Assembly (NCBI GenBank): GCA_018296165.2
Contig: JACKQL020000144.1
Coordinates: 1 to 64,000 of the forward strand
Direction of reading: 5' to 3'
Length of the DNA stretch: 64,000 nt
Origin: Termitomyces sp. T153
Taxonomy: Eukaryota; Basidiomycota; Agaricomycetes; Agaricales; Lyophyllaceae
Shown here: in pieces, positions 10,238-20,950 of the stretch
Position numbering within the stretch: position 1 is the stretch's first letter
Layout: each line of letters starts with the position of its first letter
The notes under the pieces: model-generated
What the model was told of the DNA's origin: nothing
The model's database searches: none
The model's input: the letters and a program-made list of their open reading frames with translations, nothing else
Position numbers and translations under genes: made by a program

Positions 10238-10829
10238 CAGGTTACATTGATTGTGTCAGACAGGGTTGCTGGAAGTCAGCTAGAGGGTGGGCATGCTTTG
10301 AGTATGCTTGGTGGTGGTGTTGGTTTTGTCCTCAAGGAGCTGGCAGAGAGGAGTGGAGGCCCCATGGAGACTGTGGGAGTAATGGGGTGAGGGTTGTTAT
10401 TGAGGGGCAAGGTAAGCTGGAGGTAGGGGTCCTTATTGGCATAGCAAGGGGGAGCCCTAGGAGTGAGTAGCTATTCTGTAATCAGTTAACACAGAGGTGG
10501 AGATACTTCCTCCTGGTCTGGTTTGCTCATTCTTGTAGTCCATCAATCTCCAAGCATGAGGCAGTCAATGATTGGTTTTGAGAACTGATGGTGCCCAGAG
10601 ATTCATGTTTTAGTGGAGGCATGTCTGAATGAGTGGTTTGATGAACTCTAGAGTATGGTTGGAGGTGGTAGCTTCTGTTGGTGTAGAGAGGGGGGGGACT
10701 CTAGTGTTGGAGTGGGGAGGGTTACAGCAGGTAGCCTTAGAATAGGAGTGCATTGGTCTGGCTTGCTTAGTCTTATGGTCCATTATTGATCTCCAAGTGT
10801 GGGGTGGTTGATGAATTGACATCAAGGGC

Positions 10830-11880
10830 TGATGGTGTCCAGAGGTTTGTGTCTTGATGGGGGCTTGTCTGAGTTGATGTTTGCTGAACTCTGGAGTGTT
10901 GTTAATGGTGCAGCAGGGTTTTACAAGTGCTTTCTTGGGCAGAGTTGCATAGCATCCCTTTTCATTCCTGGCCAAAGTGTAAGTCCAGAGGCAAGTGGGA
11001 GAGTCTTGTGTATTCCTGGTATTCCTGGAGCTTTGGGGCATTGGCAGAGTATGTTAAGACAAATGGTTCTAGGGTCTGGAGCATGGATTTTTCATTCTTG
11101 GAGTGGGAGTTGGAGGTCCAGAGACAACATGGTGGTGGGTTGACAGTTCTTGCAGAGTTGTTTCTGGGTGTCATTCTGAGTGGGGGAAGGAGTCTGGAGT
11201 TGCACTCCATGGATTTGTCTTTCCTGGAGTAGGAGCCAGTGGTCCAGAGGTAATATGAGTGGGGGGTCAGTTGCTGGTTCATTGGTGGAGTTGCTCTTTG
11301 AGGGTTGTATTGAGTGGAGGAGGGGTTAGGAGTAATTTTGTTCCTTCTCAGAGTGAGGCCAGCAAATTGGTGGAGTCACTTTTTCTTTTGAGGGTGGTAT
11401 GGAGTAGGGGGGGCCTAGAGGTAGTTTCATTCCTTCCCAGGATGAAGCCAGTAGTCTTGTAGCAGTGCAGGGTTCAGGCAGGGTGCTGGCTTATTGGTAG
11501 AGCTATTCTTTGAGGATTATGATACATGGGGGGAGAACAAAGGTGCATTTCATGGGTGTGATTTCTCAGAGTGGGAGCCAGTGGTCTGGAGTTAGCTTGA
11601 GGAGCTGGTTGGTTACTGGCTTGTCCATGGAGTTGTCTTTGAGGTTTCTGTTGGGCAGGAGAAGGGGTCTGGAGGTGTGCTTCATAGGTCTGCCCTTCCA
11701 GGTGTGGGGGCCAGTAGTTTGGAGGTAGCATGGGGGGCTGGTTGACTGCTAGCTGTCGAGGGAGTTGTCTTCTGAGATGGTGCTGAGCAGTGGAAGGAAT
11801 CTGAGGGTGTATTTTATCAGTCTATTCTTTCCAAGTCAGAAACCAGAGGCCCAGAGGCAGTACAAGGGGTGTATCAAGGG
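10830..11880 (-). repeat. Degenerate minisatellite encoding about 40-aa repeats (family B, copy 1)
   Basis: A block around gtccagagg..., followed by a (g/t)ctggttggttg-like part and ...ttctttgaggttgt..., recurs with spacings of roughly 115-135 bp. Examples start near 10,982, 11,113, 11,230, 11,581, 11,711 and 11,845. On the minus strand several units read (L/C)WTTGSYSRKDKSMECNSR-like or WTSNSHSKNEKSM-like peptides, so the period corresponds to about 40-45 residues. Divergence between units is high. Confidence 0.6.
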
Positions 11881-12157
11881 GTTGGCTTGTTGGCAGAGTT
11901 GTGTCACGGGTTGTGCTGGGTGCAGAGGGAGGTCCAGAGTAGGTGGAGGGTTCCTTCTTTATTTATATCAGCACAACATGTAAATATGTTATGGGGATTA
12001 CCACTGGGTGGCAGGATTCATTTTGCTCAATCCCAAATGACTTTCTTGGGTGCACATTGGGCTTCTGAGTGGGGAGGCATTGAGTTTTGTATCAGGTCAA
12101 CTAGTGGTAGCAGGGTTATATTCAGAGGGGTTCTTGGGCCAGCAAGCAGGCAAGTGG

Positions 12158-12622
12158 TATAAGGGTACAACCATTCTATGGGTAGTCCAACCCTATTTTG
12201 GGCTTAGCCATATGGTACATTACTGGACTAGCTGCCTGACAACTCCTATTCCCCTTTTGTCTTGTACTAGTCAGCCCTTCATAGTCATCAGACTCTATTT
12301 CTCCTTTTGACATATTGATAGTCATTACTGCTTGGCATACCTGGGCCACTTACCACATATAGTATTAGTCATAGCATAGCCACAGATATAGTATATAAGC
12401 TAGTCACAAGAATAGAATATCCTTTGACTGATCAATAGCAGCATTTTCCAGGTCTATCCAGTGAACCAATTGTGAGAACCCCAGCATTACTGCCTTGCTT
12501 GGCTTGCTGCACTTACCCCTTGCCTGCCTCCTAGCAACTGTTCTGCTCCTTTGATGCTTGCTTGTTGCTTGTGCTAGCTTGCTCTTGTTGGGTTTACTCA
12601 CAGAGTGTTTGTTCCCCTCACA
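12158..12622 (+). repeat. Solo LTR, family C
   Basis: A 465-bp LTR, starting TATAAGGGTACAACC (TGTAAGGG in the other copy) and ending TTCCCCTCACA. It is flanked by a perfect 5-bp target-site duplication AGTGG (12,153-12,157 and 12,623-12,627). It matches the LTR at 53,669-54,133 in reverse orientation. No internal sequence remains, so it arose by LTR-LTR recombination inside the family B element. Confidence 0.9.
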
Positions 12623-13227
12623 AGTGGCAGAGTTGTTTGGTAGGAGTGGTGGTACTTCCAGAGCCATTCTAGGATGTGACAGACATGTTTCACTTATTCC
12701 CCCAAGAATTTGAGCAGGTCAAACTGTTGTCCAAATGCACAAAAGCATCATCCATAGTGTGGAGGAGGTCATCCACAAATACTGAAGGATGACAGGGGAG
12801 CTGGTCATTCAAGGCATCACTCAGAACTTGAAGGAGTGATGGAAGGTGTGGGGGGCAGTCTTCCATCATGTTCTGGGGCAGTCTGGACATTGTTGTAACT
12901 AGAGCTGAAATATGTCTTGGCACTGCAGAAGTGGTTAACAAGATTTCCAATTAGAGAAAGTGAATACTGCTTCTTTTGGGGACTTTGCTGAGTCCCTGAT
13001 AGTCAGCATGGAGTTGGAGAGGCCATTCATTTTTCTTGGCAGCTGGGTTGTGACTGAGGCAGAGGAGGTCAGGGCACATGACATTTTGCTGAGCTTGTGG
13101 AGTGAGTGTTCCAAGTTTGGTTTTTGGCAGGTTGCAGATGTTGTTGAGGGCCAGAGATGGCACTCTTCAAGTTTGACTCTACAAAGGGTGTGGGAGGGGG
13201 AGTGCATTACTCTTCCTTAGAGAATGC

Positions 13228-13990
13228 ATCAGCAAATTCATGGTATTCCAGAGAAACTACTTCATGTGAGCTTTATTCCTCTGTTGCTCCAGGAGTGTGG
13301 TTCCTGTGTGCAGATATCTCTTCTGGCAAGGTTGGAGTGATTTGTAGTTGATAGGCAAGAATTTTGGCTTGCAGAGTGTGTGCAACAGGGATGATGCTGA
13401 TGGTTTTGGTGTTGGGGGTTCTCCACATGGGTGTCAGAGTCAAGAAGGTGGGGTCCAGAGCTGAGGTGCCAGGGTCCAGAGTTGTGTGGTGGAGTCTGGG
13501 GCTTTCTGGGGTTATGGGGTAAGGTGCCTTGGTTCTTTATATCAATTCTACAAGATGTTGGCAGGAGCCTTGAAGGGGCATCTAAAGAGTTGACAGTGTG
13601 GCTTTGATGCTAGGAGTCTCTGGGTTGACATTTGATGGGAGTAGGTTAGGAGTTGCAATGGCAGAGTCTGGAGTTACCTAGAGTCATTAGTTGTTTCTAA
13701 ACCAATTTGGTGGGGAAGTCTCCAAGGTGCATTTGGAAGTGTGTTCTCAGTTGTTGAGGCTTTGGAATTTGAGATGATTGGGTGTTGAGGTTGTGAAAAT
13801 GGGGGTCCAGAGGGGTGATGGGGGAGTCTTTGCTTTCTTTGAAGAACACATCAGCAAGCTCATGATACTCTAGAGGAACTACTCTATATAGAGTTTCTAT
13901 TTTTTGTTTTGACAGGGTATTTCCTGCACTTGGGTGCTCTTCTGGTAAGGATAGCATGACTGGTAGTTGATAGGCAGAAGTCCCATCTTG
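13228..13990 (-). pseudogene. Two protease-RT linker modules in family B, copy 1
   Basis: On the minus strand, SLEYHEFAD (13,228-13,275) and VVPLEYHELADVFFKES (about 13,848-13,895) are separate copies of the segment that in gypsy polyproteins lies between protease and RT (typically VP.EYHEFADVFS). Each is preceded by the same PEEHPSAGNTL-like or equivalent linker text at about the same distance. No RT palm motifs follow. Element-internal duplication followed by decay is the simplest reading. Confidence 0.6.
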
Positions 13991-14089
13991 TAAAGTGTGT
14001 GTGGGGGTTGCAGCATCAAATATTTGGATGCAAGGGGTTCTGAATTGATTAGGAGAGGGTGTTGAAGTACTGGTGATGCAAAATTAAGT

Positions 14090-14880
14090 TTGATACTGTC
14101 AATGGTTAGATCAACTGATCAAACTTTCTATTCATAGTTGTTTGGAGGCTTTAGCTACACACAAGCTCACTTAGATGTAGCAATAGTATATATAATTTTA
14201 TATGATTTATTTGCAAGTTTGAGATGGTTCTTGCACAATTGAATGGGTTCAATTATATTATTAAACTCTAGACTCAAAGCAACTAGAACTCATAGGTCTA
14301 AGACAACCACTCCCTGGGGTTATCCAAGCTGTGGTACATAGACTGCTGCCCCTTTTCCTTTGAAATCCTCCTCCTTTTGGCACATGGACCAATGTGCTAT
14401 CCATGTGTTTTTGTAGCTGGTTGGGTATGTTATATGCCAGTCTCCTGGAGCTATCCTTGACACTTGTCCCAGCTTAGGTTTTGGCTTTTTCTGTCTGTCA
14501 CTTCTTCTCAGTCATTTCAGTGGGACTTAATAGTATCCTTGCAAACTTAAATATTTGTTGTTTTTAGGATGTGAATTAGTGGAACATGGTCAAGGAAATT
14601 GTGCAGAGACTTGCTGGCTTTGATGGCTGATCTCAGATCATGATCTGATATTGCTGTCTCAGCCTATGCACTGCCACAGACTTGGCTTTTTGTCAGCACA
14701 TGATCTTTTTTGATCTCTGTGATTCTGATATATCTGCTTTGGTTTACTTCATCTTTAGTGTCTTGTGGGTGGTAGTACTTAGTTTTTCAAGGTAGGTCTT
14801 TTCTTATTTACAGTTTTTAAGATTTCTGGCTTATGGTTTCCAGCCTCTTTGGTATATAGAATAGACTTCCTTGTAATTTC
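14090..14880. other. A/T-rich segment unique to this B copy
   Basis: No gene or known domain is visible. The segment is richer in A/T than its neighbours (tatatataattttatatgatttatttg near 14,189) and has no counterpart in the collinear part of the 43.9-52.9 kb element. It is probably a decayed insertion. I found no terminal inverted repeats. Confidence 0.4.
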
Positions 14881-14985
14881 AGCACTTTCACTGGTCCTCA
14901 GTTTTGAGGCTGGTGTATCACTGGTGGCAGGGTCTGGAGTTGCCTGGCATCATTGGTCATAGTGCTGTAGTATTTACATTAATTT

Positions 14986-16222
14986 CTAGGATTTGTTGGG
15001 GGGTGCCTTTGGGGTGTGTTCAATGAGGCTGGGGTGGAAGTGTGTTTTCTCTCCTTGCTTGGCCATCTTGAGGGTTGGGGATCCTTTTGGGTGGCTCCAG
15101 AGTTGCTGGAGTTGGGTCAGAGAGAGGGAGAGAGGGTTAGCAGGAGTTGTATCTGTGCTTGGGGATTTTGTTGCAGGGCTTGTCCAGTCAAATGTTGGGC
15201 AGTGTTGATGTCCTGGTAACCTGAGTAGTCCTAAGTGGTTCTGGAGATTGGATTTAAAATTGGTGATGAGATGCTGGTCTTGGAATCTTGATTCATTGTG
15301 GAGGAGGGGGGTTGTCAGAGTTGGAAGTTGATTCCAATAATGGCAGGGCTTGTTTTGGAGAGTTGATGTCCTGGGGGTTGGTTGATGGAGGCACAAAGGG
15401 TCTGAACTGTTTGCTGGTGAAGTGTTGGAGGCTTATGCTGTCAATGTGGGCAGAGGGGGCTCCATCAGAGAATTATTGAGTTGGATATTGGTGACATGTG
15501 GACTTTGGACAAGGCTATAAGGGGCCCAGGAGAGTCAGTATTGTTTTCTGGGTCCTTAGGGGGAGGTGTGGCATTGAGGGGGACTAGTCTGGGGTTGGGT
15601 AGCTATTCTGGTTGGGGTGGGTGAGGTTGGGCCAGTGGGATTCAAGAGTTTGGTTGGCAGGGCCAGGGGAAGTCAGCAGTGGGGAGCAGAGGTGCTTGAC
15701 TAGGTGGCTGGCAGTTGGAGGTCTTATCATTGTTTGTCAGCAGGGAGGATAGTTTTCTCTTTATGCAGCAAGTGATTGTCTCTAGTGGGGGTTTGTATTG
15801 TTGTTGGGGAACTTGGGAGGATGGTGTTGGTGAGACACCAGAGAAGTTGTCAAACAATTGATTGATAATTGCCAAGGATTGGTTGAAGATGTGGTTGGTG
15901 GCATTGTAGTTGACTTTAGTAGGAGGCAGAGCTGGCAGAGGAGGAGAGAGAGGTGTGGGAGGGGGCAGTGATAAAGTGATGCAATGGGAGTTGAGCTGGG
16001 AGGTGTCTATAGAGAGAGCCATCATGTGGAGGAGTGACCAGGGCAGAGGGGACTTTGGCATTGGATCCATGACTCAATGTGCCTTGGCAATTGGGGCAAG
16101 GAAGAATGAATCATAGTGGGTCTCAGGCACAGGCTGACCATAGACATCAAGATTTCCAGCAGGAGGATTTGCAGAGTTAATTGCAGACATTGAGAACAGG
16201 GTAAGGGGGAGTCTTGATATAA
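14986..16222 (-). pseudogene. Gag-like 5' coding region of family B, copy 1
   Basis: It lies directly downstream, in minus orientation, of the 5' LTR. The open stretches at 16,070-15,642 (143 codons) and 15,396-14,986 (137 codons) are rich in Pro, Ser, Thr and Asn, with no zinc knuckle that I can recognise. The segment next to the LTR (TATCAAGACTC at 16,207-16,218 on the minus strand) is shared by three B copies and is a candidate primer-binding region. Placement argues for gag. Sequence alone does not prove it. Confidence 0.4.
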
Positions 16223-17133
16223 TGTCAGGTTCTGCTGACCACAGAGGCTCAGCTTAACTGGGCAAGTCCTTACTAGGTGGATGCAACATCCTGCACTGAT
16301 AACCTAGTGCTTTGGAGAGGTCTGGAGTTCAGATACTTGTGAGGATAAGCAGGGGGAAGTGGTCCAAACAAGTCCAGGGTGGTTCAGGAAAGTCTAGGAC
16401 AAGATGCAGGGAAGGGTTGGGCTTCAAGGGGTGTCAGGTGTCAGGCACAAGTCTGGAGGCAATTAATGGAAGTGTGGGGCAAATGGAGGGTACATGAGTG
16501 ATCAGAGCAGTGCCAGAGTTTGATGGGGGATCAATTGGTGTTGATGGGTTTTGGGACTGAGCAAATAGCAAGGTTCAGAGTTAGTTAAGAATGTTTGGGG
16601 AGTCATAATTGTAAGTGCAGAGTTTATAATGGCATTGAATTGGAAAGGGACTTGGGCATGATAAAGGAAATAGAGTTAAACAAGATGAGACAGAGTCAAG
16701 GTGAGATTGAGACAAGAACAAAAATGGATTGAAGCAGAGATACAGAATGACAACAAGACAATAATGGAGATAGAGCTGAGAGAAGACCAGGAGGCTGAGA
16801 TAAGACCAGGAGACTGAAAGAAGGGAAAACATAACAGGAAACACAAAACACAAGGAAACAATCAAAAGCACATAGGTAATATCAAGACTAGAGTAAATTG
16901 TACTACTCTACAACTTATATACTAACTACTGGGACAGCTCTAGGGATAACAGGTCTGGTAGTGGGGCAGTTAGCCAGGGAGCTGTTGGGGTTTGCTGAAG
17001 AAGCCTTGGAGTTAGCCAGAGTGGGTGCTGTGAGTGAACAAAAGTTGGGGGTGTTGAGGGGGTGTTGGGGGGAGCTCTGGGGAAGCAAGATGGCTAGGAA
17101 CAAGGTCTGGAGCTCTGGGAGTTGGTCATGACA
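16223..17133 (-). repeat. 5' LTR of family B, copy 1
   Basis: On the minus strand it starts TGTCATGACCAACTCCC and ends CAGAACCTGACA, 911 bp. A TATATAAGTTGTAGAG motif (about 16,910-16,925) in minus orientation is a likely TATA box. Other copies: 26,636-27,664 (+), 41,572-42,650, 43,929-45,052, 51,713-52,868 and 57,337-59,075 (all -). Confidence 0.88.
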
Positions 17134-17430
17134 CAGAGGTGGGAGTTATGCCCACTACTGCCATTTATATCAGCTAGTCCTGGGGATCCCAGGCCTTGGT
17201 GGGGTGTTGTTAGTGGAAGTCCTGGAGCTTGGTGGGGGTGCTAGAGAGGTTTTTGCAGGGTTTTCAAGTGTTGTCTTTGAGTCCATAGCCCTTCTAACAG
17301 ACCAGATAGTGGGGCCAGCCATGAATAATGTGGGAGTCAAGTATGTGGTTGACCTTGTAGTGGTATTTGTCCTTGACTTTGATGAGTAGTAGTCAGTTGG
17401 GGCATTGTCCAGGGAAGGGGTCTGGAGCAT
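17134..17430. other. Fragment of family B-type internal sequence
   Basis: The segment ttatgcccactactgcc through tagtcctgggg matches parts of the B elements near 9,490-9,530 and 47,135-47,180. The 5' LTR of copy 1 therefore abuts a piece of another B-type copy. No gene is seen. Confidence 0.5.
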
Positions 17431-17439
17431 ATTTTGTGA

Positions 17440-19080
17440 GTGTCATGACTTGTGCCAGGTCATGTGCAATATAGTCAGCTGCTGTCCAATCAGAAATGCC
17501 AAAAGTCTTATCACCAGCCAGCAGTGCTCTCAAAAAATATTGATTTACAAACTGGAATAAGAAACCATTCCAATACAACATACGTTTCAGGATAATCTGC
17601 AGAATAGCAAAAGAAACAAGGATACAGTCTTTGATGGATACCATCACCACACATCAAGACAATATCATGCTTGTAAATATGTTTGAATTCATATGTGAGG
17701 AGAACTTTCCAAGCTGAAAGCATCAACTCTCTTTTCAGGTATGTAAAAGAAACTTGGGTGCAGTAGTATCAAACAGCTCCTTGTAACAATCTTGAATCAA
17801 GTCAGGAAGCTAAAGAGCCAAAAACAATGAGGCATAATCAAATATCAAAAATCATAACATACCAATGAAAAGTATGGAAGATAATTGGCAGAAAAGCTGT
17901 TCACAGTAGCATGAATATATTTGGAAGGCCCACCAAACCACATATATAATTGGCCAAAGAGATGCAGTGCCAAAGTTTGCAAGATATGTAGAATCAGAAT
18001 ATAGCATGAGAGGAACAACAACTGTTTCCAAACCATCTTTGTCTGGAGCAATCTCCATCTCCATCTTTAAAAATCATCTGATGTGTATATTTCACCATGG
18101 ATGCACTGTTCTGGTTTGTCCTCTGAGAATTCCCAGAATTGCTGAAACCCTCTCCAGTGAATTCTTTTAGCAGTTACACTTTGAGCCACTGATTTGAAGA
18201 CTTCAAGAAACTCATGATGGAAGAAGTCAACCTGAAGAGTAGGTGCCTCCTGCTCAGATTGATATTTGTATTGAGTCAAAGGAAGAGGAATATAGACTGA
18301 GGCTTTTTTCCAAATATCACTGGCTGCCCATGGAGGAAGACCAGATTGACTGCTGCTGTCAGCTTGGCAAATCATCCAACCACCTATTTTCATAAGCTGC
18401 ACTAAAGCCTTCAAAATCCTCAGGATTGAAGTCTGGTGCTAGAATCACAGTATAAACAAGCTGATCCAGTAAGCTGATCCAGTGCTGCCAAAGTAAGAGA
18501 TTTGGCAGCATAATACCAAGTCATCAGACAAAAAATAGAGGCATTTAGAAAGGGATAAAAAGATAAAGTTTTGGCCTTAGGCTGTTCCATAATTTCTTGG
18601 GCAGTAGGGCCAAAGCCAGCCAGAGGATTGCATGGATCTGTATCTGTATCTTCATGTACAAATGTAGGAGCATCAGCAACATGCTGAATAGTGAAATCTC
18701 AATCACAGGGTCTTGTGCTGGAGGAATATGATAGTGTTGAAATAACCCCACTTCATCACTTTCAGTTGTAAATGGCTCTGGTGAAGGAAATTGTTCTGGT
18801 AAGGGCTCAGGATCAATACATCAACACTTGGTTTCATGAATATCAGCCTGTTACTAATAATCCTCAGAAAACTGCCATAGAGGGCATGCAGGATGTGGTT
18901 CAGAAGGTAGAAAATCAATGAGATGAGCTGGAGGTTGTCAATAGCATACTCCATGTGCAGAAATAGGCTGAGCATTAGGATCTGGTGAAAGGGGGAGAGT
19001 CCATCACAGGTTCCAAGTCATCAGGCAGAGGAGCTTGGGGTGAGTAAGTCAGAGTGGAAGACTGAGGATGAAGACACATT
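17440..19080 (-). pseudogene. Plavaka-family transposase remnant
   Basis: Plavaka is a cut-and-paste DNA transposon group (CACTA-related) common in Agaricomycetes. Reading the minus strand from high to low coordinates, fragments appear in the expected order. First comes a PPWAASDIWKKASVYI segment (about 18,340) resembling the 'F.S..DW.IA.W' region. Next are LYSDSTYLANFGTASLWPIY and GGPSKYIHA (about 18,000-17,900), then SAWKVLLTYEFKHIYKHDIV and the hallmark CGDGIHQRLYP..FCYSADYPE (about 17,700-17,600), and last DWTAADYIAHDLAQVMTL (about 17,450). Frameshifts and stops separate them. The DDE residues cannot be placed. Terminal inverted repeats were not found. Confidence 0.7.
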
Positions 19081-19559
19081 TTAAAAAAACAATACAATGT
19101 CACTTCAACTCATAGTACTCACACTTGATTTTTGATTATTTGATTGATCTTGACCAGTTATATTTTTGCTTTTGTTGAGTACATTGAATCTGGTGGTTTG
19201 TAGCAGCACAAGTGGTCCTGAAGGACTGGTTATAGTACATGCAGTTGAACATGATGCTAGGAGTAATTATGCTGTGATGGCAGTGGCACATAAGAAGAGA
19301 GAAGGGTGGGAAAGGCAAATCAACCACTTTAAAACTACTTATATACATGAATGCCATAGAAGAATAGGATAAAGAACTGAATGTGGATGAGCAAGAGTCT
19401 AAACATGATTGTTCACATAGATCTCCAACTCTAATCCTGTTTGTTCCCATATTGAACCTTATTATAAACAGAAATTCAGGCCATGTCCAAGTCCATGTGA
19501 GAAATTAGATTAGATTAGCATAATTTTGTGGAGGCAGGTGACTAATGCATCACAAATCA

Positions 19560-20130
19560 TAAATTGAAATCACAACTCCAAGTCTTTCACATCACTCAGG
19601 CTGTGACTCAACAACCAACAACATGCTCTCCCTGTTCTTTGAGGATAATATGCCCCCCTGAACCTTTGGACATTGCAGTATATGTTGATGCTTCAACCTT
19701 GTGGGGCATTGGTTTCATCTTAAATGGAAAGAGGCTGGCCTGGAAGCTATTACCAGGATGGATGTCTCCTGAATGCAACATTGGGTGGGCTGAAATGGTG
19801 GCAATTGATCTCACAGTCTGAGCAATTATTACAGCAAAGTACAGGGACTGCTGTATAATTGTTCATTCTGACAACACAGGTTGCATGGGAGCTTTGGGAG
19901 TGGGTCATTTGCCAAACTTGGCTTGTAATTTTTTTTTGCACAACATTGTGTCAAACTTCCAGACTCATTCAATCTGGATCACTACTTCATGAGTTTTGAC
20001 ATCAGATAATCCTGCAGACCATCCATCACAAGGCATATTTCCTTTGAGATGCTTATTATTTCCATTTCCACCTGCTTTACCAAGTTATCTTAGATTATTT
20101 GTATCCCCAAGTATTGCCCACTCCAGCCAG
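19560..20130 (+). pseudogene. RNase H domain of a tyrosine-recombinase retroelement
   Basis: The frame reads PLDIAVYVDASTLWGIGFIL, then WKLLPGWMSPECNIGWAEMV, then after a TGA IVHSDNTGCMGAL, and near 19,995 TSDNPADHPSQG followed by a Pro-rich segment. The order D (VDAS), E (WAE), D (HSDN), D (SDNPAD) is that of the RNase H fused to RT in DIRS-like elements of fungi. The RT that should precede it is missing. Sequence left of about 19,560 belongs to other repeats. Confidence 0.72.
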
Positions 20131-20539
20131 TGCCCACAGTTAGCCTCATGTTTGTGAATTACAGTTGTGTTGTCAGCAGACAGTTGAACTGCAGCCAAGT
20201 CACCACATACAACCAAACCATGACATGAGGACCTGTCTGCACAGACCAGATCTACTCAAATCATTGTGGATTTCCTGCATGTTCTGGCAAACCATCATAT
20301 TGGCACATTTATAATGGCTGGTGGTACCTCCACAGGGAAGAACTTAGTGATATCAGCAATACCAAACATTATGCAGGTTATGCATAATGATCTCTCTTGC
20401 CACAGGCCTTGTAGTGGCAGTCAGGACATACTTTACACACACCTGTACAAAATACATCAATCTGCACAGGTTCATTCTGTGATCCATGACACCTGGAAGG
20501 AATCCACATGTGGCAAGTATGCTTCTTCTGTTCAATAGT

Positions 20540-20950
20540 TTCAAGCATACTGCATGATAAATGGTCTACCCATTTCCAACACCTTGCCAGCTTCAGAGGA
20601 ACTGCCCTGTGAGTTTGCTACACTATTCATGGGGAAAGTCATGGGCAAGACAGTTTCAGCTAAATTCAATGGCATACAAGCTTGGCATATTCAGAATGGT
20701 TACTCCTATTGTGGAGGTCAACAGTTGAAATTATGTCATCAGAGGAATTGAGAATTGACATCTGCTTTCCTCATTCAGGCCAAAACATCCCCCCATGACT
20801 ATGGACATGCTAGTACTGCTGAGATCACACTTAGACCTATCATCTCTCTCAGATACATGCATTTACTTTGTTGCTGTGGCTTGTTTTTGGGGGCAGATTT
20901 GTCTGGGCAAAATTGTAATCTCTTACCCTCCTTTCTGAGATCTAGAATAG
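20540..20950 (+). pseudogene. Tyrosine recombinase, N-terminal part
   Basis: This follows the RNase H in the same orientation. It carries LPASEELPCEFATLFMGKVM, KTVSAKFNGIQAWHIQNGYS, then HDYGHASTAE and a CCCGLFLGADLSGQ-like segment. These correspond to the core-binding (SAM-like) domain of basidiomycete tyrosine recombinases and the start of the catalytic domain. The reading frame is broken, and the first catalytic Arg (usually ..IR.GE) cannot be seen, because the element is interrupted here by about 2 kb of other DNA. Confidence 0.6.

Larger units (their letters stand above)
8216..17133 (-). mobile_element. Family B LTR element, 3'-truncated copy (-)
   Basis: Its 5' LTR is at 16,223-17,133. 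The internal region runs down to about 8,216, where it is cut by a family A LTR. It is collinear with the complete element at 43,929-52,868: gag-like part (16.1-15.0 kb), protease-RT linker modules (13.9 and 13.2 kb), degenerate tandem repeats (about 12-10.8 kb) and a + strand coiled-coil ORF (9.0-8.25 kb). The last roughly 0.8 kb and the 3' LTR are missing. Extra material not in the other copy includes the solo LTR at 12,158-12,622 and the A/T-rich segment at 14.09-14.88 kb. No reverse transcriptase catalytic core is recognisable. Confidence 0.78.

Noticed and set aside
9706..10250. Functional tRNA gene
   Set aside because: An A-box-like motif and one arm are present, but no T arm/B box or complete cloverleaf with correct spacing.
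9706..11880. CRISPR-like array
   Set aside because: Repeats are long, degenerate and irregularly spaced, in a eukaryotic retroelement; there are no uniform short repeats with unique spacers.
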